Shown one piece after another: positions 62,682 through 64,000 of a stretch of DNA of 64,000 nt. Below the pieces are notes generated by a model. It ran no database searches and was not told the DNA's origin. It saw only the letters and a program-made list of their open reading frames with translations. Position 1 is the first letter of the stretch; the number at the start of each line of letters is the position of its first letter. The translations under genes were made by a program, and so were the position numbers. The stretch is from Microbacterium sp. MYb72 (GTDB taxonomy: Bacteria > Actinomycetota > Actinomycetes > Actinomycetales > Microbacteriaceae): NCBI RefSeq assembly GCF_002979415.1, contig NZ_PCOT01000003.1, positions 62,001-126,000 on the forward strand, read 5' to 3'.

Positions 62682-63476
62682 ATGTATGCACTGGAGCGTC
62701 AGCAGCTGATCGAGCGCATTCTGCTCGACGAGGGTCGTGTCGCCGTCATCGAGCTCGCGCAGCGCTTCGATGTCACGACCGAGACGATCCGTCGCGATCT
62801 GGGAGCACTCGAAGACGCCGGCGCCCTCGTCCGCGTGCACGGGGGAGCCGTCGCACGGGATGCCGACAGCATCGACGAGCCGACGGTGCTCGAGAGGACG
62901 CACCGGCATGGAGCGGCCAAGCAGGCCATCGCCGCCCGCGCCCTCTCCGCCCTGGGGAGCGGCTTCCGCGGTTCCGTCTTCATCGACGCCGGCACCACGA
63001 CCGCGACCGTCGCCGACGCCCTGTCGGCGCGCAGCGCTCTCGCATCAGCCGGAGATGAGCACATCGAGGTGGTGACGCACTCTCTCACGATCGCGCCCGT
63101 CCTCGCGGCGGCGGAGGGGATGTCCCTCACCGTCATCGGCGGTCGCATCCGGGGGATCACCGCGGCGGCCGTCGGCGCCGAGACCGTCGGCGCGATCGGC
63201 CGTCTCCGCCCTGACGTCGCGTTCGTCGGTGCGAATGGCATCTCCGCGGGATTCGGGCTGAGCACGCCCGACCCTGACGAGGCCTCCGTCAAGGCGGCCA
63301 TCGTCCGCTCGGCACGGAAGGTCGTCGTCGTCGCGGACTCGAGCAAGCACGACAGGGAGCTGCTCGTCACGTTCGCCGCGCTGAGCGACATCGACATCCT
63401 CGTGACGGATGCCGAGCCGTCGCCCGAGCTCGCGGAGGCGCTGGCCGAGGCCGGAGTCGAAGTCTGGGTCGCATGA
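62682..63476 (+). CDS. DeoR-family regulator, FruR-like
   Basis: A 264-residue repressor. The helix-turn-helix is MYALERQQLIERILLDEGRV and ELAQRFDVTTETIRRDLGAL, with VRVHGGAVA next. The sensing domain has VFIDAGTTTATVADAL, VVTHSLTIAPVLA and VVVADSSKHDRELLVTF. The stop overlaps the kinase start (ATGA). Adjacency to a 1-phosphofructokinase gene suggests control of fructose uptake with fructose-1-phosphate as inducer. Confidence 0.92.
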   Translation: MYALERQQLIERILLDEGRVAVIELAQRFDVTTETIRRDLGALEDAGALVRVHGGAVARDADSIDEPTVLERTHRHGAAKQAIAARALSALGSGFRGSVFIDAGTTTATVADALSARSALASAGDEHIEVVTHSLTIAPVLAAAEGMSLTVIGGRIRGITAAAVGAETVGAIGRLRPDVAFVGANGISAGFGLSTPDPDEASVKAAIVRSARKVVVVADSSKHDRELLVTFAALSDIDILVTDAEPSPELAEALAEAGVEVWVA

Positions 63477-64000
63477 TCGTCACGCTCACCGTCAACCCGG
63501 CGCTGGATCGCACCATCACCCTCCGCGACGCACTGCGCCCCGGAGAGGTGCAGACCGCTTCGTCCGCCCGGGAAGACGCCGGCGGCAAGGGGATCAACGT
63601 CTCCCGGGTCGTCTCGGCGGCAGGCGTCAGGACGCGCGCGGTGCTTCCGCTGGCTGCCGACGATCCCTTCCGCGCCACGCTCAACGCCGCGGGCCTCGCG
63701 GTGCGCCCCGTCCCCGTCGAACGGCTCGCCCGCACGAATCTGGCGATCACCGATCCCGCCGGCGTCACGACGAAGCTGAACCTCCCCGGCGCCCCTCTCA
63801 CCGTGGCCGACGCCGACGCGATGCTCTCCGCCGTGGTCGAGACCAGCGCCGATGCGGACTGGCTGGTGCTCGCGGGGTCGCTCCCTGACACGCTCGACGA
63901 CATGTTCTATGCGGACGTCGTCCGTGCGGTGCGGGATCGATGGGGAACGCGCGCTCCGAAGGTCGCCGTCGACGCCTCCGGTCCCGCTCTGCGCAACGTC
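63473..64000 (+). CDS. fruK: 1-phosphofructokinase family hexose kinase (partial)
   Basis: The first 176 codons of a PfkB-family kinase; the gene runs off the window. It starts IVTLTVNPALDRTITLRDAL, has EDAGGKGINVSRVVSAAG (the PfkB first signature), and GVTTKLNLPGAPLT and VLAGSLPDTLDDMF, all as in FruK/LacC. The catalytic GxGD lies beyond the edge. It probably phosphorylates fructose-1-phosphate; a fructose PTS gene would be expected next. Confidence 0.88.
   Translation, partial: MIVTLTVNPALDRTITLRDALRPGEVQTASSAREDAGGKGINVSRVVSAAGVRTRAVLPLAADDPFRATLNAAGLAVRPVPVERLARTNLAITDPAGVTTKLNLPGAPLTVADADAMLSAVVETSADADWLVLAGSLPDTLDDMFYADVVRAVRDRWGTRAPKVAVDASGPALRNV

Overview
The window is about 70% GC with GTG/ATG starts, tight ATGA/GTGA gene overlaps and actinobacterial gene orders (alr-tsaE, tsaB-rimI-tsaD, guaB plus guaB3). 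It lacks mycolic-acid or sporulation genes. All this fits a chromosome of a Gram-positive actinobacterium, most likely family Microbacteriaceae (Microbacterium-like). That placement is an inference from gene content and style, not from a marker tree. No rRNA, tRNA, CRISPR array, insertion sequence or phage gene was recognised.

Layout. (1) 1-10.6 kb is the end of an exopolysaccharide locus: a partial DUF4012-like gene, GT4 glycosyltransferase, O-antigen-ligase-type polymerase, polysaccharide pyruvyl transferase, flippase-like membrane protein, polyprenyl-phosphate sugar transferase, and a Wzz/BY-kinase with a Tyr-Gly tail. A CPBP protease, a low-molecular-weight tyrosine phosphatase and a Ppx/GppA phosphatase follow. 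(2) 10.6-14.6 kb holds coaA, glmS and a DUF559 gene flanked by two copies of a structured repeat. (3) 14.9-24.4 kb is a tightly packed run acpS-alr-tsaE, then response regulator-histidine kinase-membrane degenerate-GGDEF protein, then tsaB-rimI-tsaD and two membrane proteins. (4) 24.4-28.6 kb has a methyltransferase, a groES without groEL behind two CIRCE operators, rarD and a branched-chain amino-acid binding lipoprotein. (5) 28.6-32.7 kb is livHMGF, with an unusual extracellular domain fused to LivH. (6) 33-37.2 kb has guaB, an MFS exporter/TetR pair with a duplicated operator, and a DUF4190-type protein.

(7) 37.5-43.9 kb is the most unusual part: a seven-gene operon encoding a receiver-PIG-L deacetylase fusion, an ATP-grasp ligase, a PHP hydrolase, a processive GT2 glycosyltransferase, a 47-residue membrane protein, a stand-alone receiver and a membrane histidine kinase. 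No DNA-binding output is present, so a sensor kinase may control an envelope-glycan enzyme directly. (8) 44-49.6 kb has OsmC, ABC-F, a sarcosine-oxidase-like flavoenzyme, guaB3 and SURF1. (9) 49.8-54.5 kb is one very large secreted nuclease/5'-nucleotidase. (10) 54.5-64 kb has a VOC protein and then a DeoR-controlled sugar operon: binding protein, two permeases, class II aldolase, an ADP-dependent-type sugar kinase and a mannose-6-phosphate isomerase. A second DeoR gene with the start of a 1-phosphofructokinase gene runs off the end.

Across the window many non-operonic genes have TANNNT placed 6-8 bases before the start codon. This indicates widespread leaderless transcription and helped fix several start sites. 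The motif GGATGC/GCATCC recurs on both strands and forms the core of several terminator hairpins.
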